Assembly (NCBI GenBank): GCA_021229015.1
Contig: CM037781.1
Location: 70,268,173-70,332,172 of the forward strand
Length of the DNA: 64,000 nucleotides
Direction of reading: 5' to 3'
Source of the DNA: Solen grandis
Lineage: Eukaryota > Mollusca > Bivalvia > Adapedonta > Solenidae
Part shown: positions 41,067 through 51,905 of the stretch, piece after piece
Layout of the letters: each line of letters begins with the position of its first letter
How positions within the stretch are numbered: position 1 is the stretch's first letter
Translations under genes and position numbers: made by a program
Notes under the pieces: generated by a model
Databases searched by the model: none
Told to the model about the DNA's origin: nothing
Seen by the model: only the letters and a program-made list of their open reading frames with translations

Positions 41067-42528
41067 ACAAGAGGGCCATGATGGCCCTGGATCGCTCACC
41101 TGAGTACCATTGCTACAACTGATTACAAGGTTTTTAAACAGACAAGAATTCTGATATAACTCAATCTTAAACATTTTAGCCCTGACAATACTACACACCA
41201 AATATATAAGCACTGGGCCTTATGGTTTCAGAGGAGAAGACTTAGTGCGGGGTCATTTATCTCCAAAGGGCCACCATTTTGAAAATCTTGATAATGAACC
41301 ATTAGATGATGCTACATACCAAATATCTAAGCTCTAGGCCTAATGGATTCATAGAAGAAGATTTTTAAAGATTTTCCTATATAACTCTATGTTAAACAAG
41401 TGACCCCTGGTGCGGGGGCATTTATCACCATAGGGTCATGATTTGTACAATCTTGGTAATAAACCATAAGATGATGCTACATACCAAATATCTAATCTCT
41501 AGGCCTTATGGATTCATAGAAGAAGATTTTTAAAGATTTTCCTATATAACTCTATGTAAAACAAGTGACCCCTGGTGCGGGGTCATTTATCATCGTAGGG
41601 CTATGATTTGTACAATCTTGGTAATGGCCCATAAGATGATGCTACATACCAAATATCTAAGCTCTAGGCCTAATGGATTCATAGAAGAAGATTTTTAAAG
41701 TTTTTTCTATATAACTCTATGTAAAACAAGTGACCCATGGTGCGGGGTCATTTATCACCATAGGGTCATGATTTGTACAATCTTGGTAATGAACCATAAG
41801 ATGATGCTTCATACCAAATATCTAATCTCTAGGCCTTATGGATTCATAGAAGAAGATTTTTAAATTTTCCTATATAACTCTATGTAAAACAAGTGACCCC
41901 TGGTGCGGGGGCATTTATCACCGTAGGGTCATGATTTGTACAATCTTGGTAATGAACCATAAGATGATGCTTCATACCAAATATCTAATCTCTAGGCCTT
42001 ATGGATTCATAGAAGAAGATTTTTAAACATTTTCCTATATAACTCTATGTAAAACAAGTGACCCCTGGTGCGGGGGCATTTATCACCGTAGGGCTATGAT
42101 TTGAACAATCTTGGTAATGAACCATTAGATGATGCTACATACCAAATATCTAAGCTCTAGGCCTTGGATTATAGAAGAAGATTTTTAAAGATTTTCCTAT
42201 ATAACTCTATGTAAAACAAGTGACCCCTGGTGCGGGGTCATTTATCACCGTAGGGCTATGATTTGTACAATCTTGGTAATGGCCCATAAGATGATGCTAC
42301 ATACCAAATATCTAAGCTCTAGGCCTTGCAGTTTTGCAGAAGAAGATTTTCAAAGTTTGCATTTTTAAAATCTATTTTTAGCTCCTGTGACCTACTTTTT
42401 TAACCAATCTGAATAATTTGTACAACTTTGATAGAGGGCATCATAAGGATGATTCCTGTGAAGTTTGGTCAAAATCCCTTCAGCGGTTCATGAGGAGATG
42501 TTGTTTAAAGCAAATTGTTGACGACGGA

Positions 42529-42568
<40 letters not shown>

Positions 42569-42645
42569 CGGACGACGGACGACGGACGACGGACAAAAGG
42601 CGATCACAATAGCTCACCATGAGCACGTTGTGCTCAGGTGAGCTA
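41067..42645 (+). mobile_element. Non-autonomous DNA element with seven 165-bp internal repeats
   Basis: Left end AAGAGGGCCATGATGGCCC with GCTCACCTGAG at 41094-41104; right end CTCAGGTGAGC at 42633-42643. Internal units are anchored at CTCTAGGCC: 41332, 41497, 41662, 41827, 41990, 42155 and 42317 (spacing 162-165). The right part has (GCAC)n and (GACGGAC)n tracts. No ORF of note. Family unassigned. Confidence 0.8.
42531..42597. repeat. (GCAC)n and (GACGGAC)n microsatellite
   Basis: Inside the right arm of the element at 41067-42645. Confidence 0.85.
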
Positions 42646-42844
42646 AAAATGCAAACAATGTATACCAGAAAAACCTATCCGGAGGGATTTTCTGAGAACC
42701 AAGCAGAATTTTAAGCCCCCAGTGGTAACTACACTGTTAATTATGGTCTAGTGATAAACTTGAAAGGAGAAAATACATTTGGTTTGTGAGCCTTACAATC
42801 ACCCTACCTCCAACTGTTAGTCCTTAAAATATCACATCTCTGTC

Positions 42845-42849
42845 ACCAT

Positions 42850-42881
<32 letters not shown>

Positions 42882-42950
42882 CTATCATCACCATCATCAT
42901 AATCATCATCATCATCATCATCATCACCATCACCATCACCATCATCATAT
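42845..42950. repeat. (ATC)n microsatellite
   Basis: Near-perfect CAT/ATC tract with CAC variants. Confidence 0.9.
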
Positions 42951-44080
42951 ATATCACCTTCAGCACCTCACACATTAGTCCTGAATTACTTTCATACTGA
43001 TCAGGTCATTTCCTTGTCAAATTCTCAAAACTAAACATGTTTGCAGGGCTCCAGTGTCTCCAGTATGTTGCTAAGATATAAACTTTTAAAATCAACTTGA
43101 GGGCAATGTAGTCTGAGGTCGAACAAACCATCGCATGAATTCTTTATGCTTTTCATTGTTTGAGTAGACATTGAAGATACACTGTCATTTCCTATAAGTC
43201 ATATTGCTGCATTTATTTTCAATGTTGCCATAGTAACCAAGAGAAACTAAATTAAACTACAACTTATTTTAGGAAGGTTCTCAGCTGGCCATTCTTGTGT
43301 TTCACTGAGATACGAAAGGAGAAGTGGATAAGAAAGAAAAAGGAAAAAGAGAATGGAATATGGAAAAGAAGGAAAGGAAAAGAGGAGGAGGGGGAAAATT
43401 AATGGAAAGGAAGTGATGGTATTTTCCAAGCCTGGTGACTGACAGACACAAGATATAGACTGTAGATAAGATGGTGCATTGAGATATACTCTGCTTGATG
43501 AATATTTGGGGGAGTCAGCCTCCACCCCGGGGACAATGCTGGCTTCCTCTGTATACACCCCCTGGGGTGCGAGGAAACTTGGTAAGTTAAGTGGGGCAGG
43601 GTGAAAGCATTGAGAACTTGGTAAATATCTTTGAGAAAGTTGGTGTGCAAGAACCAGTGATCACAAATATTTTGGTCTCCAGTATCCAGAGTAGAAGGTT
43701 ACAGGAGGCAGAGGGGTCTCATGGGGGTCCTTTGTTTTCTTGTGTTTTTCCTTTTCTTTGAGTTACATCCATTTTTTTTTTTCACAATTTAGCCAGAAAA
43801 GGATTTGAAAAGATTTGAGGCAGCCAAATCTACAATCAGCTGCCTTTTCAGAAAACCCTTTATTAGTTCTGTTACAAATCTCTTATAGCAATGGTACAAA
43901 AATTAAAAGAAAAGCTCAAATGTTACCCCAAATTTGAAATCTTAATGGGAAGTTAGAAGACAAATTAGGGAAAAAAAATGAAGTGGGCTTATATATCCTA
44001 GTGGTCTAGAGGAGTGATGAGGAACAAACTGTTGAGGGAATGTTAAGTTTTAATACAGTATCTACTACCTTATCTCAAAG
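42951..44080. other. Intergenic sequence
   Basis: A purine-rich stretch (43310-43410, GGAAAAG-like) produces a Ser/Phe/Leu-rich frame on the minus strand, judged spurious. Confidence 0.45.
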
Positions 44081-44084
44081 AATA

Positions 44085-44180
44085 CTGATAGCCCTCATGA
44101 CCTTTCAAGGAGATAACCAAGGTTTCCTATTGTTTCATTAGGGTGCCTTGGTTGTCTTGGTAGAGGTTAAGTGGTCCAAG
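44085..44180. repeat. Dispersed repeat, copy 1 (second copy 57945-58040)
   Basis: GAGATAACCAAGGTTTCCTA and TTTCATTAGGGTGCCTTGG occur in both copies. CCAAGG...CCTTGG gives an internal inverted repeat. Confidence 0.65.
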
Positions 44181-44184
44181 ACGT

Positions 44185-45515
44185 AGTGGAACCAGTACAG
44201 GGACCTTAATTGCACATCTTTAGTTATAAGATTGATGAATAAGAGAGCTAGTCTAATTAAAACAATCATTAGTCCAGTGGCTAGCAGAATTTTATTTTTG
44301 TTTGCTTCTAAATGCCCATTATTTGGACATATTCCCTCGCTTAAAAATGATGTTTTCTTCCCCATAACAAAATACCCCCACCCCTCATGAGCAGCAAACA
44401 GTTGTGCCAAAAAAAAAGAAAAAAAAGAAAAAAAGAGAAGAGAATTAGTATCGGACTAGCGTTTGAAAACTAATGACCAAGGGACAAAATTACAGCTCTA
44501 ATGTCATTTTATACTGACATGTAGTACTTAAATTTTAAAATAGATGTCTTTCTGCTCTGATGATATTTATTGAGTTCCTACAGTAAAATTACAGTTATAT
44601 AATTGTTAAGATTATGTACTCTCTTTTTGTCATGCTTTGACATGAGAAATATGAAAAAACAACAACTTTGAACCTTTGAAACAAAGATAGACTGGGTGTT
44701 TAAGTGTTACAACATTAGCAGTGGGTATTTCAACACTTTATCAATGTCCAAAGAAATTGCACCTAAGTAAGATGAAAAGTAACAGAAGGTCACGAGATAA
44801 AATCCTTAGATAATGAGGTCATTATCTGGGCTTATCAGTAAACCACGGGGCCACTTACAGCCGGGGACCACATGACCCCTTTGTAATGGGCCTTAATTAG
44901 GGCAATTAGGGTGTCTAATGCAATGTAAACAGTAATCTTGTGTCAACAGAAGGTGTATCTGTCCCACCATACCTGAGTGGGTGGGGTATTGAATGTCTGC
45001 TCCCTTGTTAACACCATGTCAAAACATCCAGCCAGTTGGAAACCAAGTCATTTATTTATATCAAGGGTAAGAAAGACGAGCCACTTGTTAAAATTATTCT
45101 TTTTTATCCTCTCTTTTTGTTGTTCTTGCAGGATGGTATATCAGCTAAACAATAGGGAAAGACTGATGTGTGTAGGTATGACATGTATATACTGCCAGGC
45201 TAGACCAACAACATTACAAAGAGAGGGAATATTGCATCCTTTCCAAAACAATTTCTTCAAACTTGTATTAATTTGTCTCTGAGACAAGATAACATTGAAC
45301 AAGGGAGACAAATCAATTGATACCATTATCCTGAAATTGGGCCAGTCAGTTCTGCCCTGCGTTCACTGTGAAGAGACCCTCATGTCAGATGTATAGAGTG
45401 GACACAGGGAACCAAATCCTGGCCATGAGCATTATGCTTAACTAAACACAAGGATAGAACAACTGTAATGTACTAAGTGAGATATACACAAGTGAGATAT
45501 ACACAAGTGAGATAT
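44185..45515. other. Intergenic, no recognised genes
   Basis: A short GTGAGATATACACAA triplication is seen at 45478-45515; nothing else. Confidence 0.45.
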
Positions 45516-45519
45516 ACCA

Positions 45520-45675
45520 ATACCATTCTTCCTAACTCTATCTCTGCCAGGGACTGAACCCTCAACCTCCCAGTTACTGGGTGGATGCTTTAATCACTCA
45601 GCCAACCAGTCCTGGAACTTAACTTTTCTCAGTTAAGCACCAAGCAAGAGAGATAAGTATATATACCAGTACCTT
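45520..45675 (-). repeat. SINE fragment, second tRNA family
   Basis: The minus strand carries the tRNA-like head (complement of GGACTGAACCCTCAACC and GGTGGATGCTTTAATCACTC) and the AGCACCAAGC word. Confidence 0.6.
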
Positions 45676-45689
45676 TTATGTTTGTTTGT

Positions 45690-46230
45690 TGGGTTTAACC
45701 CATTCCCTCATATAGACTCATTTTGACGCACTCAATAGGTACCACATAAAGCCTGATCTGCAGAAAACCACAGTTAAACCTTATCAAATTTAATTGTAAA
45801 ATCCTTATTTCCAGACCACTGAGGAGCAGCGATCAGCATAAAACCAGATCAGCCTGCGAGTTACTCGCAGGCTGATTTGGTTTTATGTTGTTCGCATAGG
45901 TCTTTTCATGGTTTCCTCTATGAGAGAAAGGGTTAAACATCTTGTTGACAGTATGTTGGTCATTTGGAGACGATATTTACTTGAGACAGGTATAGTGCTG
46001 CCACACTGCAGTATCACGCCGTAGACATGTGGCATGATACCACACCCAGTCACATTATCCTGACACCATCTCAATCAATCCTACAACTAACCAATGTATT
46101 AATGCTGAGCACCAAGCTATACTATTGCAATTTTTTAAAACTTTGGCATGTCGCAACCAAAGATCAAACCCACTACCTCCCGATTCCAGGATGGTGACAC
46201 TTTAACCAAACAATCAACATGTCCTGGAAC
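45690..46230 (-). repeat. Composite SINE/dispersed repeat
   Basis: 45700-45905 holds a short hairpin (CAGCCTGCGAG...CTCGCAGGCTG). 45950-46080 (GTCATTTGGAGACGATA, GCTGCCACACTGCAGTATCACG, GGCATGATACCACACCCAG) is shared with 55905-56040. 46080-46230 is the tRNA-like part. Confidence 0.6.
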
Positions 46231-46387
46231 CACCCTTATAAACTGAGCACCAAGAAAGGGAGATAATCAACATCACATACATCTGGATCAAACTACAGCA
46301 CTATAACCACTCAGCCAAAGTCATCACCTGCATTTTTTTTTTTTTTTTTGCAGAAAAGAAAATAAAACCTATTGCTTTAGTGATAAC

Positions 46388-46584
46388 TTAAGGTATCAAT
46401 CCATCATTAAAATTTTTATAATCTTTGTCCTTCAAATGCTTAAAATTTAAGCTCAGATGCAAGCATCCATTAACTTGCAGTTACAGGCTCCTTTACTCAA
46501 AGTCTATAAAGGCTTACATTTACTATAAAATTCCCATGATCATTTGATGGACAATGATCACAATTCAATGATGGATTACCTTAA
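46388..46584. mobile_element. TTAA-bounded MITE, copy 2
   Basis: TTAAGGTATCAATCCATCATT at the left and CAATGATGGATTACCTTAA at the right; internal match to 38175-38376. Confidence 0.65.
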
Positions 46585-46884
46585 TACAAGTCTCCTAAGA
46601 CGGCCTATTCACTACAACAGAATCGCTGCATCTGGAACTCGTTAGCAAATCAATTTTCTACGATTATTTTCAAGAAAACACAGTTTTGTGGACCTGAGGC
46701 TAGCTAGATCAGAGTTGCAGGAGACAGCCATTAATATTTACATCAAATATTGACTTTGAAGGGCTTTCTCTTGGAATGGAGTCCAATTACTGTTTAACAG
46801 TTCTTTTCAATTCTTTATATTTTCTTTTTATTTCTCTCCATTTGTTACTTATCATTTTTGTCCTGTATAGTTAACAAGCTTTAT

Positions 46885-47010
46885 GTCTCTCTCTCTCTCT
46901 CTCTTTATCTCTCTCTATCTCTCATCTCTTGGTTCTCTCTCTCTCTCATATTTAAGATACATAATTATCTCTCCCACTCTCTACCTCCCTCCCTCACTCC
47001 CTCATTTAAC

Positions 47011-47050
<40 letters not shown>

Positions 47051-47175
47051 ATATCACTGACACATAACTATATCTTACTCTCTTTCAAGACCTTCCTTTC
47101 TATCCCAACTCTTTCTTTCTCTGGCATATTCAAAATATATATAATTATCATCTCTCTCCCCCCCCCCCCCCCCCA
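46885..47175. repeat. (CT)n microsatellites and poly-C
   Basis: CT tracts at 46885-46950 and 47010-47046, and a C-run near 47158-47174. Confidence 0.9.
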
Positions 47176-47940
47176 ACTCTTCTCTTTCTGTCTTTGTCAT
47201 ATTTGAAATATACATAACTCTCATCTCTCTCCCTTACCTAAATTTTCCAACACTTCATACAGACATACAGGAAATCCCTCCACCAAAGTATAATACTCCT
47301 TGTATAGTACTCACATAATCACTGCACTTATGTCTGCAAAATAAAATCAGCATCAAAACAAACTGATAAATTTCTTCATCTCTTCCTTACCTTCTGCCCA
47401 ACAATTCTTTCTACACAGCAGTTGTTTACACAGAGGGACAGGCTACCAACACCACCCTACAAACAAACCCAGAACAAAGACTCAAAGAGATTTCTCTCAT
47501 TTTTTCTCTCTTTCCTGCTCTTTTATGTCCTAATCTCGTGCAATTCCACAACCCTGTAACTTGTCTAACATCCCAGGATTTGATGAAACAACTCAGGAGG
47601 GAAACATCCCGTGGGTTACAGGAGTGTAGAACCAAAAGAAAAGCTGGGCTCGTAGGGAAATTGTAACAGCAGGAGACGTAAGGGAATCCTTCCTATCTGT
47701 GAACTATCTTCATCACATCATGTAATGGTGCAAGGATTTCCCTGCAGACATACTGTAAAACTGCATAGGATTTGCCCTATTTTAAGATAAGATTTGTTTT
47801 CAGACAGAGTTTTTCAGCTTTTCCTGTTTTAAGAAAGAGTTTTTCCATTTTTAGAATGTATTTTTTTCCATATCTTAAGACAGAGTTTTCATGTTTTTTC
47901 TTTTTCCTTTTAAGAATTTTTTTTTTTTTTCATTTTAATT
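47176..47940. other. Intergenic sequence
   Basis: Pyrimidine-rich stretches and AAGACAGAGTTTTTC-like duplications at 47800-47890; no gene. Confidence 0.4.
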
Positions 47941-47944
47941 TATA

Positions 47945-48072
47945 CTAGTGATAAGCATAATTTTTAGAGAACTAAACCACCACCATTTTTTACGACTTTG
48001 GAATGTTGTAGCCAGAGATCAAACCCACGACTTCCTGATCCTGAGGCGAACACTCTAACCACTCAGCCACAT
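47945..48072 (-). mobile_element. tRNA-derived SINE, second family
   Basis: The minus strand reads GTGGCTGAGTGGTTAGAGTG (A box) and GGGTTTGATC (B box), then the CATTCCAAAGTCG body. Best-preserved head of this family in the window. Confidence 0.7.
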
Positions 48073-48074
48073 CT

Positions 48075-48925
48075 CGCAATGTGGGAGTGTTATCTAATAT
48101 CAGAAGACTAAACTTAGACCAGTATTCCAAAACTACGTTTACTGCCTCAGGTTTTTGTTTTCGTCATAAACCTTCTCCCTATGATTCATGTTTTTCAAAA
48201 CCTCCCGATACCCAGGCCAAAAAAAAAAAAAATTCCATTTCTGGTCTCCAGCAAAAAAAAAAATGAGGGCGAGGTAGGTAGGGATTTTTTTTTTACATGA
48301 AACGAACGATAAAAAATAAGGACATATTTTTTTTAAAGGCGGAAAGGAAAAAATCTTCAGGGCTGGTCGTTAAAAAAGAGGGTCAGACGGGAGACCAGAA
48401 TTTTTGTGTGTGTTTGTTCCCGGGGGGGGGGGCCTGATTATGATTATGTGAACTGCTGTGGTAGCTACGGTAACAACAAATACTGTAACAAAGTAAATGT
48501 AACCACTCTACCAAGTGATAAATATTTCTAATAACTCAAGATGTTTTCGAAATCGACTTAAGAGCCACAGGGAATCGTTCAAACAGTGTTATTAAGAGGC
48601 CCAAAAGCCAATATTTATGAAGCAAATTGGCAATAATAGCATGGAAAATCGGAGATATATTCAAACAAGTTGAACAATAAATACAAATAATCACACAGAA
48701 CATAAGCTGGAACACAGAATTTACATTTCACTCGTTTGTTTTTTTTGTAATCTCGAAGATTTTGTCTTCCAATATTGCATTTTGCATCTCAGTATTGATA
48801 AAACCACCTCAATACAATGATTGCAGTCGAGCTCAAAATGAAAACTTTCATAAGTAAGGCAATTTCCAGGTTTTGCATTGTAAGCAAATCTCATACTGTC
48901 ATTAATTTTCGTGGGAAATAAAATT
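48075..48925. other. Intergenic, homopolymer-rich
   Basis: A-, T- and G-runs (48223-48430). No gene supported. Confidence 0.4.
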
Positions 48926-48927
48926 TA

Positions 48928-49367
48928 CTATTCAATAAAGTATTCAATAAAGTTAACTGACTATTCAATAAAGTATTCAATAAAGTCAATTGACTATTCA
49001 ATAAAGTATTCAATAAAGTCAATTGACTATTCAATAAAGTATTCAATAAAGTCAATTGACTATTCAATAAAGTATTCAATAAAGTCAATTGACTATTCAA
49101 TAAAGTATTCAATAAAGTCAATTGACTATTCAATAAAGTATTCAATAAAGTTAATTGACTATTCAATAAAGTATTCAATAAAGTCAACTGACTATTCAAT
49201 AAAGTATTCAATAAAGTCAACTGACTATTCAATAAAGTCTACAATAAGGAGGACTATAATAAAGTATTCAATAAAGTTTACTGACTATTCAATAAAGTAT
49301 TCAATAAAGTCAACTGACTATTCAATAAAGTCTACAATAAGGAGGACTATAATAAAGTATTTAATAA
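48928..49367 (+). repeat. 33-bp minisatellite with a higher-order variant
   Basis: Unit built from CTATTCAATAAAG + TATTCAATAAAGTCAATTGA, about 11 copies. Twice the unit switches to a variant containing TCTACAATAAGGAGGACTAT (near 49237 and 49330). A length of 33 nt keeps both strands open, generating repetitive frames (YSIKYSIKSID on plus, NSQLTLLNTLL on minus) that are unlikely to be genes. Confidence 0.9.
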
Positions 49368-49369
49368 AC

Positions 49370-50125
49370 AATGAGAATAACTTTCTAGCATCACTCCACC
49401 CACACTTATAATTACACCAATCAATTCTGGACTGTAAGCAAGGGTAGTAGACATCAGAAGAGCCTTCTAGGGCTTATCAGCAGTCATAGTTTGTTTATCT
49501 TTCTGGCAAAACTGGGGAGTTTCAGCTGCCATGAGTCCATTGATAACCCCGGCACCTTATCTGGTTTATATCAACCTTTGCTGAATATGAAATTTGACTT
49601 TCCCTGAAAACTGCAAAAGAACTGCCTTAAAAAATGCATAATTCATTCCAAACATTTCTTTTTTAAGTTCACTTCAGGGATATAAGCTCTCTCTCTCTCT
49701 CTGGAGCAGTTCTGCTGTGTTTTTGTCTCCTCCCCCCCATTTTTTCTTCTCTTCCTGAAGCAGTACAGCAATTCCCTCTTTCTCTTCCTTAAATACCTAA
49801 ACATATTTTACTCCGAAGCCTCTTCTTCTCTCTCTCCCCACTCCAAAATTAATATCTTAAACAACTATAAGCCAGATGCAATTCAACCCCAAACATTCCT
49901 TTTCCCCCCTAAACCGATCATTATTTTTCATAAATTTCAAAACCAGCTGCATTTTATATGCAGCTACTGCAAGATTTGTGAAGTTCAGTAGGGAGCACAA
50001 AAGGTCCACCATGCATGACTGCACAATAAATCGTCTCCCTGAGTGTCACAAGCACTTTGGGAGAAGAGCTGTGTCACATTCCAGGGCTGTCTTGGAAATT
50101 ATTTTTTATGAGGCTTGTTAAAGAT
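49370..50125. other. Intergenic sequence
   Basis: CT-rich patches; nothing coding recognised. Confidence 0.4.
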
Positions 50126-50478
50126 GAACAGAACAGAACAGAACAGATTTTATTACACGTAAACTTTACAGTTTTTTGTGTTATATACACATAATTAATA
50201 AAGATATACATCACAATTATACAAAGTAGTGAACGGCATTTAAATGAACACAATATATAATATGACATTTTTTAAAGGATGGACTGAATTAGTACTATTG
50301 CAATTCAACAATAGTAATATGACCACTGAACAAGTTCATAAAGATATGATTGTTGGAACAGTTACGTCTCAATGTTTAAAATACAACCATGAAAAAGTAT
50401 ATGACTGTAAAACATGACCTTTAAACCTATGATTTACTACGTATAAACTTAAATACATATATGAATGTATAACATGTA

Positions 50479-50820
50479 CTATGTATTTGTTAATAAGGTA
50501 TATCTAAGCTTAAATGATTCTGAAATGTATTTGCTTAACATAATTAATTCCGATTTGTTTTGTGTATTAAGAAGCTGTATAAGTTTGAACATATTAGGTC
50601 TTATTCTGTAATAACGTTTGATACATTTTTGTCTTATTTGGGCATATGATTTACAAATAAACATGAAATGAAATTCATCCTCTATTTCATTTGAATAGCA
50701 CATTTGACAATAACGTAAGTGCCGCTCCAATCCATCATATCTTCCAGTATGTATTCTTAAGTTATGAGAACATAAACGTAACTTTGTTATCGCAATTCTT
50801 AGATTTCTTGACTCAATATT
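50479..50820 (-). pseudogene. LINE C Cys/His knuckle
   Basis: RHLRYCQMC...IEDEFHFMFICKSYAQIR; the final CP motif is altered (CK). It is separated by a frame change near 50823 from the upstream part. Confidence 0.7.
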
Positions 50821-50822
50821 AT

Positions 50823-51617
50823 CTAAGTATGGTTCAAATTCGAATGAAGTTTTAAGGGCTTATATACTGTTAAAACACCATTTTCACGGACATTTCCTTG
50901 CCATATTTGTAAATATTCGTCTATAAGACGTTGTTTAAAACTACAAATAAAATGATTCACGTTCATATCATGTACATCGTTATACCAAATATAATAAAAC
51001 CCATATCGTGTCAGAAGGTTTCTGACCTCACCAAACCAATTCATGTTACCATTTTCAATTTGTAACATAGCATCTTTTAAGACTGATTGAATAATTATAT
51101 TATCGCTTTCCCTCAGTTTAAACCAGTATTTTAAAATTCGTACGTATCTATTAATGTATAACGGGTATCTACCCAATTCGCTATATACTGCACAGTTAGA
51201 GGTTGTTTGTCTAACACCAAGTATAGTTTTGCAAAATTTCAAATGTATCATCTCCAACTGTTTAGATTTAGAAAATCCCCAAATTTCACAACCATACGAG
51301 ATAATAGATGAAACAAAAGCATCGAATAACTGCAAGGCTACTCTTGGTTTACATTCATACTTTTTTAAATTTGACAACAGGGTATTTAATGCTTTCAAAC
51401 CTTTACCATACAATGTTTGGGTATTAAGGTTAAAATTGCCAGTGTAATTCAGCGTGACGCCTAAATAATTAAAATCATTTACAACTTCCACATTTTCATT
51501 TGCATATATCCATTTCTCATTATTTTTTGTGCCACCCCTTTTGCGAAAAACTACAATTTTTGTTTTCATTATGTTTACTTCTAAGCCCCAGGTATTACAG
51601 TAGTTGTATAAACGATG
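50823..51617 (-). pseudogene. LINE C post-RT region
   Basis: LHRLYNYCNTWGLEVN, KTKIVVFRKRGG, FNYLGVTL, SYGCEIWGF, then LELIH-type FCK..LGVRQTT and PLYINRYVRILKY, all colinear with LINE A. The open frame extends to 52043, but the part beyond 51617 comes from the adjacent GA/CT tract and is not LINE. Confidence 0.75.
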
Positions 51618-51619
51618 GA

Positions 51620-51905
51620 GGGTGGGGAGTGCTAGACAGAGGGATGGAGGAGATAAAAGATGGATGGATGGAAGAAGATTAGGTAGAAAAAAATATTTTA
51701 AAAGAGAGAGAGAAAAAAAAGGAAAAAAAAAAAAAAGGAAGAAAGAAAATTTAGGACAGAGAAAGATAGAAAGAGAGATAAAAAAAGAAGCCGAGAACGA
51801 AGCAAGTAAGTAAATGAGAGAAAGAAGGCAAGAAAAAAAAGAGGTTGAATGACAGCAAAATAGACAGAGAGAGAGAAGCAACAAAGCAACAGAGAGCAAG
51901 TAAAA
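51620..51905. repeat. Purine-rich (GA/AAG) tract
   Basis: Long GAAAGAGA/AAAAG stretch directly 5' of LINE C, the source of a spurious Phe/Leu/Ser frame. Confidence 0.8.

Larger units (their letters stand above)
50126..51617 (-). mobile_element. LINE C: 5'-truncated LINE related to LINE A
   Basis: The 3' end is marked by an (AACAG)n-like tail on the plus strand at 50126-50145 (TTCTGTTCTG on the element strand). The 5' end stops within the RT palm region near 51617 and abuts a purine-rich tract. No target duplication was found with certainty. Confidence 0.8.

Noticed and set aside
43247..43650. Two overlapping minus-strand frames
   Set aside because: They rest on a purine-rich tract and have no domain features.
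46858..47206. Ser/Leu-rich proteins
   Set aside because: Translation of (CT)n microsatellites; the same applies at 6387-6644.
47985..48072. Second tRNA-like gene on the minus strand
   Set aside because: Same reason: it is the head of the second SINE family, with eroded copies at 34.5, 45.5, 46.1 and 56.1 kb.
48891..49411. Genes encoding repetitive 113- and 166-residue proteins
   Set aside because: Both frames are products of a 33-bp minisatellite open on both strands.
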